Below the pieces are notes generated by a model, which was given only the letters and a program-made list of their open reading frames with translations, ran no database searches and was not told where the DNA came from. Below, one piece after another: positions 12,501 to 25,199 of a stretch of 64,000 nt of DNA. This stretch comes from Branchiostoma floridae. Lineage: Eukaryota > Chordata > Leptocardii > Amphioxiformes > Branchiostomatidae. Position 1 is the first letter of the stretch, and every line of letters starts with the position of its first letter. Position numbers and translations under genes: made by a program. The stretch is taken from contig NC_049983.1 of NCBI RefSeq assembly GCF_000003815.2, positions 12,783,526-12,847,525 of the forward strand. The letters are read 5' to 3'.

Positions 12501-15500
12501 ACAGGAAAACATAAAGTAAAGAAGTGAAACATTTTGGCCCTTTTTCTATCTATAGATGTACCTTTGTCTACATTATATGTGACACAAAGTACATCAAAGG
12601 GAAAGGTTTACCACAAGGGGTCATGGGGTCAATAACATAGTTACACCATTACTTTTAGTCAGTTAATACACCTGTTAGGAACTCAAACCTTGTCTTCAAA
12701 ATTCAACCTGTACATGTGTGTGACAATGTTGACTGTTCTTAAACTTACCTGTCTTAAGATACATGTAGGCATAAGAATCAGAGACATTGCCACACACTAT
12801 TTCCAAGTACCAACTGATAAAAATTTAACTAAAACTTATTTTGATCCCACTAAGACACCAGTTATTCTGAATATTGTATACCAACACCAGTGAAAACATG
12901 TAGATTCCAGTTATTCATTTCATACATATAATCAACCACAGTCCTTCTCCCTTACTCTACTACTTCTAACCACCTCTGCTGACATGGACATGTGAGCACC
13001 TCCCAACCAACCGTGGACACCACAAAAACATACTAGTACTGTAGTAGTCATTACTTGTAAGTACGACGTTGCACAGGCGTCCCAGGCCGTTGTGACAGAG
13101 CCACATTAGCAGACTGCACTCTTCTCCTATAAGCAGGAATAAGGCTAGTTTCTGTACACATCCACAATACTTCTTTGGCCACCATATGATTATGAAGAGG
13201 ACATTTATTATCAACCAGCAGGTGTTTCTTTAGTCTTGTAGGCAGGTCCTTACCGTAACAGATGAATTAATCATGTGGAGCAAAAAATTCATAATTAACT
13301 CTTAAGTCAGAAGGAAGGATTCACTTGATGAAACATTTGAAGACCTTCATGAATTGAAAGCACAGAATCAAGGTCAATTTATCACCATGAATATGCAACG
13401 TTAGTTCATCAAAAGAACATTCTATGGCGGCAGGTTCCGACCGGTTGTGTTAACTGTGGCGTCATCAAAGAGATCAATGACTGGATGAATGATTCATAAG
13501 ATTTTACGTTCAATAACACCAGAAGGTTGTTACTTTGTACAAACACTATGTGATGGAAAATGTAATCAGGAAATGTTGTACATATATAATGTTTCCAAAA
13601 TCATATCCAGTTGCTTGAGAAATTGCTGTTTGGCGTATCTTATTACTAGTACCTGGATGTCTACAAAGCAACCTTCATCAATGAAATGTATTAGTTTGGT
13701 GTAACTAGAGTCATAAGCAAATAAAGTCTGTACAAATCCTCACACATGGATACTACTACTACTACTACTACTACTTCTACATGATCATTTCACAGGGATT
13801 ACTACTACTACTACTACTACTACAACTACTACTACTACAACTACTTCTACATAAACATTTCACAGGAACACCATACATTAACCATGTCCTACCTGTCTCG
13901 TGTCCCTGCACTGCGTGGAGTCCTCTTATTGCTGCCGTTGTCATCATTACTTCTGGAGTAGGGGGCGCTGCTGCACCGTGACGGCTTTCCGCTGGGTTTG
14001 GGGTAGGTCTGGTAGAAGTGGATCCCCTCCCTGTGGGCGGTCTTGCACATGTCCCAGCCTGGAATGTTCTGTGGGGGAATAAAGCAGATAAAGACATGAA
14101 CTTTCACTGTTACAATCTTAGTCGATAAGGCGTCAGAAAGATGACGACTGAGACACAACAATTACGGGTTTCAACCTTTCTTTCAAAAGTCTTTACTGTT
14201 AGTGTTACAATCTTAGATTAGTCCTTTTAAAAGTAAGCTGTGTAGAGTACTATAAATAACACAATGGACGAAGGGTCAAAGGATAGCTTGCACAGTGTAC
14301 ATGTAGCTACTTAAACTGCTTCAAAGGCAAACATGTGAAGAGTGCCACATAAACGTACATTACACAAACTGGCAGGGTTCGAAATAGACATACTTAACTT
14401 GCAATTTGCACATAATTTTTGAGATTTGCATGTAAAAATTTACTAAACTTGCAATCTTGCATGTTGAAAATACATGGCCTATAGTAAAAATACTGAGGCC
14501 ACCATGCCTTTGTTTGTCTGACGGGGATTGTCACCAGTTGTCAGTAGGTGTTATAAACAATCAAATTTGGCTTTGCTGCAAACTTACATGCTGATTATGT
14601 GGATATCTTTCCAAAATTTCAAGTTCTGTCTATATTTTCATGCGCCAAAGGACGGAAAGATGGGTGCTGGCTAGAACATTGCTGTATAGACTAGTTGCAT
14701 TTTGCATGTTAATTTTTCAAATTGCACATAAATTTTTTGCCAACTTGCCATTTTGCATGTAGCAAAAAATAAGTATTTTGATCCCTGACTGGTAACACAT
14801 TGATACATATATAAACTTATTAGAACAGAACCGAGTCTTTTTTAATTGTTATTCAGAACAATTATACTTTCACACAAACATCTTATCTTTCTATGAGTGG
14901 CGATCAAAATATTCGTGATATTAGAATGGAAGCTCATCTGCGTTGGTACAATCCATCATGAATTTTGATACTTTTGTTGAATACAATAATTAATGTTGAA
15001 CAGACTTGAAAAAAAATTAAACTCTTGTAACAAAGAAGTGTGGTGTCCATCAGTATAGAGTAAGATGGCATCCTCACCTTGTTATGCTTTCCCTCGTCCC
15101 TCCCAAGGTACAGGTACTTGAAGACGTCTGACATACACAGGTCTCTGTCTCTGTCTACCTGCAGTATTCTGTCTTCTTTATGGCTACTGAAGAAAGAACA
15201 ATACAAATAAACATGCATGTTTATGACAGCTGATTTTAGTTCTACATAATAGATTTTAACAACTCTTCATTATGGAAATAAAGGTAGTGAAGATGGAATT
15301 AGAGATCACAATAGATACATCATATTTTATATCAAGTTATGGATCTAATGAAGAATAAAGTTTCATATGTATAAGAACACCTTTTGATTTCATACATTAT
15401 TGCATGACTAGAGGGAGGTACAGTTCATTGAAAGTCAGGTCCAACAAAAATACAAAGATCAGATCAATTGGCTTGAATTATTGAGAGAAAATGTATGACA

Positions 15501-15881
15501 TAGAGACAAACAGATACAGGTAATTACTTTGTCTCTACAAATGACTGATTTGATCAGTGTAAATGTGTTACAATCGTGGAGAGTCTAGACCTACTTTTTA
15601 CTGATGGGACTGGTGACTGCACTCCCCGTCCATGCCTGCAACATGGCAGCATCCTCACTCTTCTGCTCCTCCTCAGCCAATAGCAGCAGCTGTGTCTGAG
15701 ACATGGTCTCAAAGTTCTCCTTACAGTCACACGGTAAGTCATTGTGTTCCAGTCTGTAGCACATGGTGGAGAGGACGGTCGGGCTGGAGCCAGGGCTACC
15801 GTTTGCCAGAGCTTTCTCCATGATTTTCTCGTGTTTGTTGTTGTTGTTGGCATCTCCGACATCCTTCTCCACGTCTGTCAT
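9592..15881 (-). CDS. Uncharacterised 499-residue basic, low-complexity protein (9 coding exons)
   Basis: I do not recognise this protein. Coding exons on the minus strand, in order: 15881-15595, 15186-15078, 14068-13893, 13126-13055, 12485-12378, 12024-11817, 11430-11260, 10481-10208, 9686-9592. Phases join exactly and total 1500 bases, giving 499 residues and a TAG stop. There is no signal peptide or membrane helix. Residues 1-95 are acidic and polar with a short Asn run. Residues ~133-165 hold a Trp/Cys/Tyr-containing segment beginning NIPGWDMCKTAHREGIHFYQ, the part most likely to be conserved. Residues ~320-377 carry a twice-repeated SNTGR, and ~398-412 an Arg/Ser/Lys patch (RPRSRSKSPHPRKKR) that could be a nuclear signal. 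Such composition occurs in sperm and axoneme proteins, but no family is claimed. Exon 4 (72 bases) is the least certain. The ATG-bearing exon probably starts at 15986, after a pyrimidine-rich acceptor. Confidence 0.85.
10072..10196 (+). repeat. 36-bp tandem repeat, about 3.5 copies, in the last intron
   Basis: Units start TGTTCAACACTACA at 10072, 10108, 10144 and 10180 with an exact 36-base period. It lies just beyond the donor of coding exon 8 of the minus-strand gene. Because 36 is a multiple of three, the plus strand is open through it and reads as a 12-residue repeat; I regard that as a by-product. Confidence 0.85.
13751..13866. repeat. Two (TAC)n tracts with duplicated flank
   Basis: Two (TAC/ACT)n microsatellite tracts (13751-13774 and 13799-13847) are each followed by a near-identical 26-base segment beginning CTACTTCTACAT and ending CATTTCACAGG (13771-13796 and 13841-13866). 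The arrangement indicates a local duplication followed by tract expansion. It is intronic, about 25 bases beyond the donor of coding exon 3 of the minus-strand gene. Confidence 0.85.
14373..14787. mobile_element. 415-bp non-autonomous element with CAGGG-type termini
   Basis: The left end reads CAGGGTTCGAAATA and the right end, reversed, CAGGGATCAAAATA (12 of 14 identical). Both ends are directly followed by ACTGG (14368-14372 and 14788-14792), a 5-bp candidate target duplication. Both subterminal regions contain repeated TTGCA-rich motifs. No transposase frame is present. CAGGG ends recall hAT elements, which normally duplicate 8 bp, so the class is unresolved. It lies in intron 2 of the uncharacterised gene. 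Confidence 0.65.
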
Positions 15882-17089
15882 GGTTCCAACGGTCGCAGCA
15901 GCGGATCATTCCATTCGGCACAACCCTGTATCCCAGCAATCACGTCAATACCTCCGATTTCAGAGATTTGAGCGTTGCCTCATGGCCTGGGGGAAACACA
16001 AAGGGAAGACATAACTTAAACCTTGCTGCTGTAGTGTACAATAATCATTTATGAATAATTCATCCATGATATTTCACTTGTAGAACTGCAAAGAGAAAAA
16101 GTGTTCAAAACATAAAATATAGTTAGTAGCTGCCTTGAATCTCATGTGGCAAAAGGGCATAAAAATAAGGACCATATACAGGCTCTTCAACTGAGATTCA
16201 GAGGTTTCCCAAGGGTATTGTTAACCTGAACTTGGACATGTCCTTTGTTGTTACATACTCAATCCCTATAATATATATAGCAAGTACATGTGGGTATCAC
16301 AAAGGGCAATTATATTGATGCACTTATTTTGTACCTCGGCATCACTGCCATGACAGAAAAAGCTGTTTTTGATAGATAACATGTAGGTTTTCTTTACTCA
16401 GACTGCAAGTGCACAGCAAGAAAACACACTCACTCATGATCACTCACTATGCGGTTATAATATACAGTTATAATATACGACAATAATATATGGTTATGAT
16501 ATACGGTATTGTCAATCCTCTTTCTGAAGTATTCATTCCGGCAATTTCTTTACTTTGTAAGTTTCTTGCACAAACGTTTGGAGCCATGATCACTGAATTA
16601 TAAATGGTACATTAATAGCTTTCAGGTCCCCAGTCCTGACACATGTCATCACTTTACAATGTAACAGGTCAACCATGTAATCCATGACAGGTTCCGCCTC
16701 CTTAAAGTGGAAATAATGCATCCATGTGAAATCACCTTACTAGTAAGGCACTTTTGTTGGCGTCATATTTATGCACCATAGTAACCACAATAACACTGCT
16801 TTGAAGAAGAATAGAAGATTGCTGTTGTACGAAATTGCTGTTACTGATTATAACTTAAAGTGTCATCATAAATTTTCATCAGACACTTAACCTTTGCAAT
16901 GTTACAGTTGACATTTGTCAGAAACATGACACTTACGACCATAATCCTATAACTTATAAGTCAGTACAGATTGAAGAGGCTTGCTTCATGTCAATATCAT
17001 ATACATACAGCTATATCTACAGTTCTCAAATTTGCTGTCAACAAGATGAAACAGGTTTTCAAAATATTTTGGCAAAAGTTGATTCCAAC

Positions 17090-17162
17090 TAGTCTGTGTA
17101 ACACAAACTCTGCTGTCCAGGACTGTTTCGCGGGCTACTATAAGCGAGATTTAATCAGGCTA
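17090..17162 (+). mobile_element. 73-bp mini-element, copy 1, with 9-bp target duplication
   Basis: The unit begins TAGTCTGTGTAACACAAACT and ends GATTTAATCAGGCTA, giving 7-base ends (TAGTCTG / CAGGCTA) that are inverted with one mismatch. The same nine bases, GATTCCAAC, flank it exactly at 17081-17089 and 17163-17171. A related inverted copy lies at 26707-26771. It is far too short to encode anything and must be moved by an element elsewhere. Nine-base duplications are typical of Mutator-like elements, but class is not proven. Confidence 0.8.
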
Positions 17163-19348
17163 GATTCCAACTACAATGTTGTACCCCTTGAAAGAAATGT
17201 TGATAACATAAATATCCATTTTCATAGTTGATTTCTACAGCATAATTGACACTCTTCACTCCCACCAAGATTTTCCAGTTCAGTCAGACCATTGTTTACA
17301 TCATTATGTTGATAAGTGACAGCCTTAAGGGATGAAGATGAACAGATTTGTGGAATTCTGAGAACACAGACAGCTCACCTGGGACTACCTACATGCAGAT
17401 AAACCTGTTTTACAAAAAAAAATGTTTTATGCCATCTCCTCTCAACCAAAACATGAAACCATCCATGTAGAATTTCTGTGTTAGTAGGTACAAGTCCCTA
17501 CGGCAACTACTCAGCATAGGAGCATGTGTGTTTCACCTGAATATAATAAGTACATAATGATATGAAGAAGAAAATGGTTACAAACTAAGTCAACCAACAG
17601 CAAGATCCCCTTTCTTTACATACCTTTGTTGTATGAAATGTTCAGTAAAGATAACCAACCTGATCTGCATAACCAGTTTGGCGAAAGATCAATGTAACAT
17701 GCAAGAACAAAAATTGTACCACCTATTTCAAGAAAGTCTGAAAACCCTGGCACACAGAACATTTACTGGGCAGAAATGCTGGCAGTTTAACTTAGGGTTA
17801 AGCCTGCCTTCCCCTAGTTTAACATTTTCTACAATACAAAGGATACCAAGGGAATTTCAAGCACAAAGATTTTAGCTGCAGTACACATGGTATATTGTAG
17901 CTCTGAACAAAACGAGTGATCCCTGTGTGCATTGCAAACATGCTAGTACGTGCCGAGCTAAAAGGCTGTATGTAGCAAACATGCCCAATGTGGCATATCC
18001 ATACACTTTCACCTGGGGTGGACCACAACTGATCAATGGGGAGGCCACCATATATGTTAAATAGTGGCCAGAAAGCAAAGTAGGATTTACAAGAAGGTCA
18101 TGGCCAAAGGAGAATGTTGTTTGTTGCTATGGTGGGTGTTATCAATTTGTTCCCGCTCATTTTTAATAACAAACAACACATAGGTAAGAAAAAAAAGACA
18201 ATCTGCCTGACAATTGAAATAATTTACAAATCTCTGAAAATGTTTATCAAAGATACGTCCCGATACTTTCTCTGTCGGGCACAACATTGTTACCAACCAA
18301 AATATGTCACAGACCACTTCAAGACAAATGAACTCCTTACAACCACATGTGTCTTATCCCCAAACAAACTCAGGTAGTGTGACTTGGAAAGGTGAGAATG
18401 AATGTACAGGTACACTGTTTCCGTTGCTGCGTATGTCTAGGACGTGGGTACGAACGTGATCAACACAAAGCACCCCCCAACAAACATACGGCACCCTCCT
18501 TTCATAATCAATGTACCTTAACACGTACAAAAGCCTTAAGTTAATATTATATGCACAAACATTACTTGCCGTCCACGGCGTAGGGTGTCCACCTGCTTTG
18601 AAAGAGTGGATTCGCTTGGTTAACGACCAGACTCCAACACAATGCATGACCCGATTGGTATACAACAAGCGACATGGAACTCGATAAACTATTCCCAAGT
18701 TTACATTTCCCCCCATAAACCTCGTAAAAGATCACATGCATCCAGTGTTGCGATGGTTGCTGTGCGTGTTTCAGGACACAGAAGGCATGCGTACACAAGA
18801 CCTGTTTTGTTAAAGTTACAAATGACCTACCTACTGCTTGTTGGAGGAATCAATAATCATTTAGGTGACAACACACATGGAAAACTATTTAGGTTGGTCA
18901 GGTATTACCTGAAGGAAGCTGTGTAAAGACACAATACCTCAACAGAAGGTCTATGAAATACAAATTGTTTTACAGACCCCTTGCAGTACATTAGAATACA
19001 ATAGACTGCAGTAAATCACTGAAATGCAATTACTACACAAGGGTAAATTTACACTTCCAAGTAGATGTTTGCTTGGTTTGCCCTCATAGCCCACTATAAA
19101 ATCATATTCTGGTCAAAATTTTGTAATATATGGCAGAAATTATCAACTTACCTTGATCTAACCATAACACTATTAACAGAACACATAAAGTATGGGGAAA
19201 TGAGGGCAAGCCAAATAAGTCTACCATACTTTTCCTATTAACTAAACGTAATGAGTATTTCTTTATGCCCTGCCATAGATAAAAGTCAAGACTCTAGCTG
19301 TGTGCCAAGAATGTCTACAATGTACGATATCCTGGGGCCGATGCACTG

Positions 19349-19416
19349 ATAATACTTACCTACATCTTAGTATTCTTATTACTACTAGTCACTAGTAAGA
19401 TGCAAGTAAGTATTAT
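19349..19416. repeat. Imperfect 68-bp inverted repeat (hairpin)
   Basis: The left arm begins ATAATACTTACCTACATCTT and the right arm ends AAGATGCAAGTAAGTATTAT; the arms pair over about 22 bases with few mismatches around a central ~20-base loop rich in TACTAG. It could be a small foldback element or a hairpin RNA precursor; nothing distinguishes these here. Confidence 0.6.
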
Positions 19417-20734
19417 GGGAATAGATCTATGAAATGTTTATTTCCCCAAACACCTACATTGGTGCAGTACACAAAGTCCTGGGTATGACCTAAATTAATC
19501 ATGTACATGTACAGGTGTAAACAAGCACTCCCTACATCTGGGAATGATCCACAAACAGTAATAGGTTCAAAATACACTATGCTATCAAATGGCAGGCATA
19601 ATATATTGAGGCCAACGTTTTGATAAAAGGCTATGCTGCATGACTATATCTAATAATAGCAACACAACTAGTTATCTTCCAGTTATGTTTAATTGGTTTT
19701 CCTCTGTGTATAGCAACGCTTTTTAATACCATTATGATTAACAGCTGTTCACATGATGTTGGTATTTTGGAAAACTTCAGTCCCTCTTGGCCCAGTCGAA
19801 CATTCTTGTCTATATTTGTACAACAAACATGCTCCTAGGTTATGCCAGGTGAAAAACTCTCATATCATCAAGTACAGAAAATTATGGCCATTATTTGTTT
19901 GTATAACAGGCTAAATAATGTAATGACAGTATGTTATCCAAATTGCTTTGTAAAAAGACTTGACATTATTCACATAATATTTTATAGAACATAATTTAGA
20001 TAAAAGTACTTCACATGACTACCTACTCATTACATAGCTGTAACAAAATAAGTTAGCGCAACTAATTGAAGATTTCCATTGTGAATTAGTCAACCTTACT
20101 CAAATCTAATAGTCAGCCACATGTACCACTTAATGGCATGAAAAACACTGTGAGCTTGTTGGAGGCAAAAAAATCTGAGAAGCTGGCAAACACTCTAGAA
20201 AGAATGTTCAACAAAGCTACATGCTTAGAATTGCTTTCTTACTCCATCATTGCACAGAATTCCACCACTGTGGTACAAGTGGTGTTCTTTAGACTACATG
20301 TTGTATTGATTCCTAGGTTGTCCAGTTGAACAATCAGATTTTGTGTAGATATAGTGTAGATTCAAACTTGCAATTTTTGAGTCTTGTTCTTGTTTGACAA
20401 AGCAAACTGTAAGGACTTGGAGTCTGGATGTCACAGTATTGATGATGGCTAAATCTGTTTTAAGATATTAATAGCTGTTTCCACACCTATCCAGGTAGTG
20501 GCACTTTACATTCTTTCAGATCTCTGATAGGAGATCCGCCAAACACAATTTCTGTAATCCTACTATGCCAAGTTTTTGTTTGGAACAATGAAATATAGCT
20601 GAACCATCAAGACAGGAGCTACAACACTTTTAAAAGCTTAACTTTAATCAGCCTAATCACACTTTCACAGGGAGCCTCTGAGAGAGGTATAGGTCACCAA
20701 TTTACCATCCCAAAAACAGACTATTAGTCACTAA

Positions 20735-21404
20735 GACCCCGTTCACACTAAAAAAAATGAAGCGGCTTCAACGTCGAAGCTGCTTGATCCGGATTGTTTT
20801 CTTGAGTGTGAACGCTCCAAGCGGCTTGGATTTTCACCGATCCGGCTCGTTTGCAATCCATCCCTGGGAGGTAGTTTGAGACACTTGTGAACAAGCCGCT
20901 TGGCTGAAATCGCGAGTGTGAACGCAACGCGGGATAGATTCTATGCAAATTTCCGATTTGCCCCCTGTTGGAGGTTATATATCCAGGAGCAGGAACACAC
21001 GCCACACTGACAGGTTTGCTCACGTTACTGATTTTTGTGCCCAATGATAATGTCTGGAAAGAAAAAAATCGCTGTAGGGTCAAGGCAAGTGGAGTGGGAA
21101 GCAAACAAAGCTTTTTTTATCACGCGAAAAGAGAGGAAACACAGCAAGCTAAAACAAAATCACAAAAAACAAGCATATCTTTGAACAGCTTTCTCTCTGG
21201 ATCATGATATAAGACTATTAAGAGTGGGTTTGAGAAAACCTACAAACAATGTTGTAAATAAGTACCTGAAGTCCAGGTACGGAATTGTGTGCGATTAATC
21301 GGATTGTCTGAAATGAGTGTGAACGTAATTTTTTTGAAGCGGCTTGCCCGTTGAAGCGGCTTCGACGTTGAAGCCGCTTCATTTTTTTGAGTGTGAACGG
21401 GGTC
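20735..21404. mobile_element. PIF/Harbinger-like MITE, 670 bp, hairpin-forming ends
   Basis: Termini start GACCCCGTTCACACT and are inverted over about 51 bases with two mismatches. TAA occurs directly outside both ends (20732-20734 and 21405-21407), the 3-bp TWA target of PIF/Harbinger transposons. Within each terminus TGAAGCGGCTTC faces GAAGCCGCTTCA around an ACGT core, so each end can fold by itself. The motif GTGTGAACG recurs in the interior (near 20806, 20916 and 21317). No transposase is encoded; open frames across it are short and chance-like. Confidence 0.85.
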
Positions 21405-24400
21405 TAAGTGTTACTTTGTTCCATACCTGCTTTGACTTAGCACACCATCACATTGACCCATGTTGAAAGGCTCTAGTCCCCAGAACTAAGGTTGTTTCCT
21501 CTACAAACACGGTTACATACTCCAACATGGAACCTTCAAACATGGTCGTGGGTGACCCTGTCTCCATGGAAGACAAACAAGCCCCTGATACGGGTCTATG
21601 GTGACAATGTCAATACTCTTTCTGTATCAGAGCATATAACAATGACTAACAAAATACTTTTAGAAGGTCATATTACAATAGAGAAGCTGTAAACAACTAG
21701 AACTTGGTGAATGAACTTTAAAGAGGTGCCTCATCATGTTTTGGTCAGGTTTGTCTTGGAAGAAAAGAATTCATGATTGAAGAGCGGCCAAAACTGGAAC
21801 CCAAAATTTCCTACACGTCTGAATGAAATCAACTCTATCCAATTCTCGATTAATAGTTTTCCAAAAGGTATGATTCCTAACCTCAAAAGGTAAAAGTAAC
21901 ATCATTACCTGCAAGTTTATATGAAACATTCAACAAGGATTTGCATTTGATTGTCTAACAGGAAGATTTGGTAGTCAGGCAAAACCTGTTATACCATAAT
22001 CTGTTTGTTGAGGCTTGGACTGAGATTCAACCACACCAAACAGCGTCATGGTTGGTCTGTACACATTGAGTTTTGTTGGCAGCCGTTGTCAAAACTGTAG
22101 GAATGTGTAAACTTCTGCCAGAGAAACCACATACAGACCACATGGACAGCGTATGCTAAAAGTAAAATGACAGATAAGAGTTTGTGTCAACATGCTATCT
22201 TATGTGGGTTTAAACATAATTCTGGCAAGGACCAATTATCTTTCAAAAACTTTTAGAACTATGTTGATAGTGATCAAAATGGCCAAAAAGTTCTGAAGAA
22301 CATCTACCTGGCAGCTAAACCTGTAAGATATTTAGAAACCTTAATTAAAGTTTGCTAGCTGAATAAGCTTTCATCATTTCATGTCACATGATATGTCAAA
22401 CACAGAAGCACCATAAGACTGTCTTGACCGTTTTTTGTCCTGAGAAAGTTGGGTCAAGCTGACCAAATAAAGGGAGTGTGAAGAGGGTATTTATGTAAGT
22501 TGTATCCTCTTTTGCAGCGTGACTACTTGGACTGACCCACATACCTTACAGCCTATGTATGGATTTACTCCTTTGTCAGACATTTTACCAGATGAAAGGA
22601 TTTCTGTGCATTAAAGCCAAGGCTTAAAGCCACCTGAGATGAAAGAAAGACTGACCCCTCTCCCAATGACAGGGAATATAAACACAGCTTTTCCGAAGAG
22701 CAAACAAACAATATCCACTGTAACACACTGGCTCCTTTCACAGCAACCATAACAAAATCATGGTGCTTTTTTTAAGAGTACCATGTACAATCATAACATT
22801 CTGAAAGGATTTCTTACACAACCCAACCATACCTGTGTTTTCATACAAGTAGCTCTACAGTCTGAACCAAAGAAGGGGAATCACTGGGTTTTCGTAAGGC
22901 ACTGATCCATAGCATGTTACCTCTCAACAGGCTACCAACAACACCGTACCAGGTTACCTAAGTTTCCGCTATAAACAATTCCAACAATGAACCTTGATAT
23001 GGCACTGATAATTTGATTACAAAATATGGCCTTGGATTCCAAGGGAGACAGCCACCTGATTTGCTATAATTGTTATTAATACGACATGTATTGATTCACG
23101 ATAAAAGACGGCGCAACAGAAAGGTCTAATTAAATTTACTGTGATATGGCAACAAAGCAAAAACTACTGTTTCTGTGTCAAAGAGTCATGATGGAATGCT
23201 TTTTTTTCTACTTATAAACAAACAAAACAGGTCGGAGGGCGGATTGTAATACTTTTTTGCTCAGGTAAAACTAAGAAGTAGGGGTTTTGGCATAGTAACA
23301 GGGGCCACCAAACACTGGGTTGTAAATACATATTTTTTAGCAAATAGCATGAAATTAACAGTCTTGGTTGGTCACCTCCCTTGCTTTATACACCAAAAAA
23401 ATGACGGAAACTATATATCATTAGTATAAGTTGAAAAACTGGAAAAGAAGCTTTGTATTCACCACTTCACTTATGCCATGATCAAGTATTCAGGCCATAG
23501 GCATAATCATGCATCCTTCCTCTTGGGGAATATACTGGTCTACCCTTATCTATCAAATTTGGGTAGATATACCCATCTAATAGGTGGATGATGACATTAT
23601 GAGATATTCCCTTTTCTCATACTGTCTGTGCACAGCATACTTCAATCCCCCTGAACATTTGCCTGAAAAAATGAATAATTACGAATGTACATTCTGAATA
23701 GATTCTTTGGGACCTAATAATGCAAGGAATAACCTTGGATCATTGTGACTTTGCAGAAGTGACAGATTCAACTAGCACTGGAAGCAGGTCGATAGATTGC
23801 ATAAAAAAGAAAACCAATATGTAGCAGAAGGGTGTTGGACTGAATCCCAGTTATCCCTGAATAATTGATTGGTCCCTGCACCTAGTCAAATTATCAAACA
23901 GACAGACAGCATTAGATTGTTTTCATTGGTGGTGCCTAGAGGAAAGGCAACTAGGGGACATTATGACATCATGTCTGTCCTTAGTTTACAATTTGCCAGC
24001 GAGGAAATCATCCATTTTGCAATCAAAGAAATGGAATTTTCCTTTCGTTTCCGCTCAGAATGTTCTACACAAACATTATGTTGATGTCATCCTCATGGCC
24101 TCTGCCAACAGATTATGGTAATATTGGATTTTAATCAAATGACAACGACTTTGCATGCAATCCCGTTGATTGTCTTCCGCCCTGCCGACCTCTGCCATCT
24201 TCTCCAGTCTGCCCTACACAAAACACCACTCAAGACTAATTGCGAAATTCAGTATCATCTATTCAATGGCAGTCACTGTTGCTATACAGGGTTCTACCAT
24301 TATTCACTGGAGGAAGGATCTAGTAAAAAAAAAAAAAAAACTCAATGTTTTTCACATAGGAGTGATTACAATGCAGAAGACAATTGTGCCACTTGATTAT

Positions 24401-25199
24401 GAGGACAAGTGATTTCCATATGTATTGAGACTCCCCTGCAGCCGATAATTCGCACATCTTTTATTGATGATGAGCAACACTGAGGACAAGGGTGGGAGGG
24501 GCGTGATGCTCCATTTTACGTTGTGGCTCTATAGACAGAGTCATCACAGTCCTGAATAGTTACAAGAGGTCTACAAACATCGTTTGGCAGATTGACAAAT
24601 AACGGCTCATTGTACAAATCCGGAGTGTAAGAGTGGAGGAAACGTATATTTATAGTCGCGTTGTCGTGATCGTGTCATCATGGAATATTTTCTGTTGGTC
24701 TGGCAGTAAAATCAGAAAACGTTTGGCCACCTTCATGTCATGTGGTTAGATATTATAATTTTCTGCGAGCCGTTTTTGATGAGCGGAAATCCAAATCTTA
24801 TGATCGGATCTTCGAGACCACAGAAACGAGCAAAGATCAAACCGTCAAATGCAATTATCTGTATCCTCGGCAGAGCGATTGATTTTCTCGGCGCTCCTCC
24901 AAGACTAGACTGAGCTAGACGTCTTCACCGGTCAACTACGACGTACGTGATCAACCAAAGACGGGAATACAACAGGCTCCTTATTTTAGTCACTGCGGTT
25001 GGTAAAAATGTTGCCCGCTAAATGATCTCAGTCAGAGGGCAAAATGAAAGAGATCGATCTGAAAAAGCCGCCAGTCCGCGGTCTTGTTGACATTTATACA
25101 CGGTCATTCATAAACAAAGACTTTACAAACCTCTTCCTGTCAGCTTTCTTCTGAAGAACGAGACGTCTACAACACGGAGACGTTAAATTCTTACTGCTT

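Noticed and set aside
18354..18716. 120-codon minus-strand frame
   Set aside because: Composition rich in Val, Tyr and Cys without a domain, isolated in a 9-kb gene-free interval.
19070..19220. Possible MITE with TTGCCCTCAT inverted ends
   Set aside because: Only ten bases match perfectly and the flanks show no duplication; could be chance.
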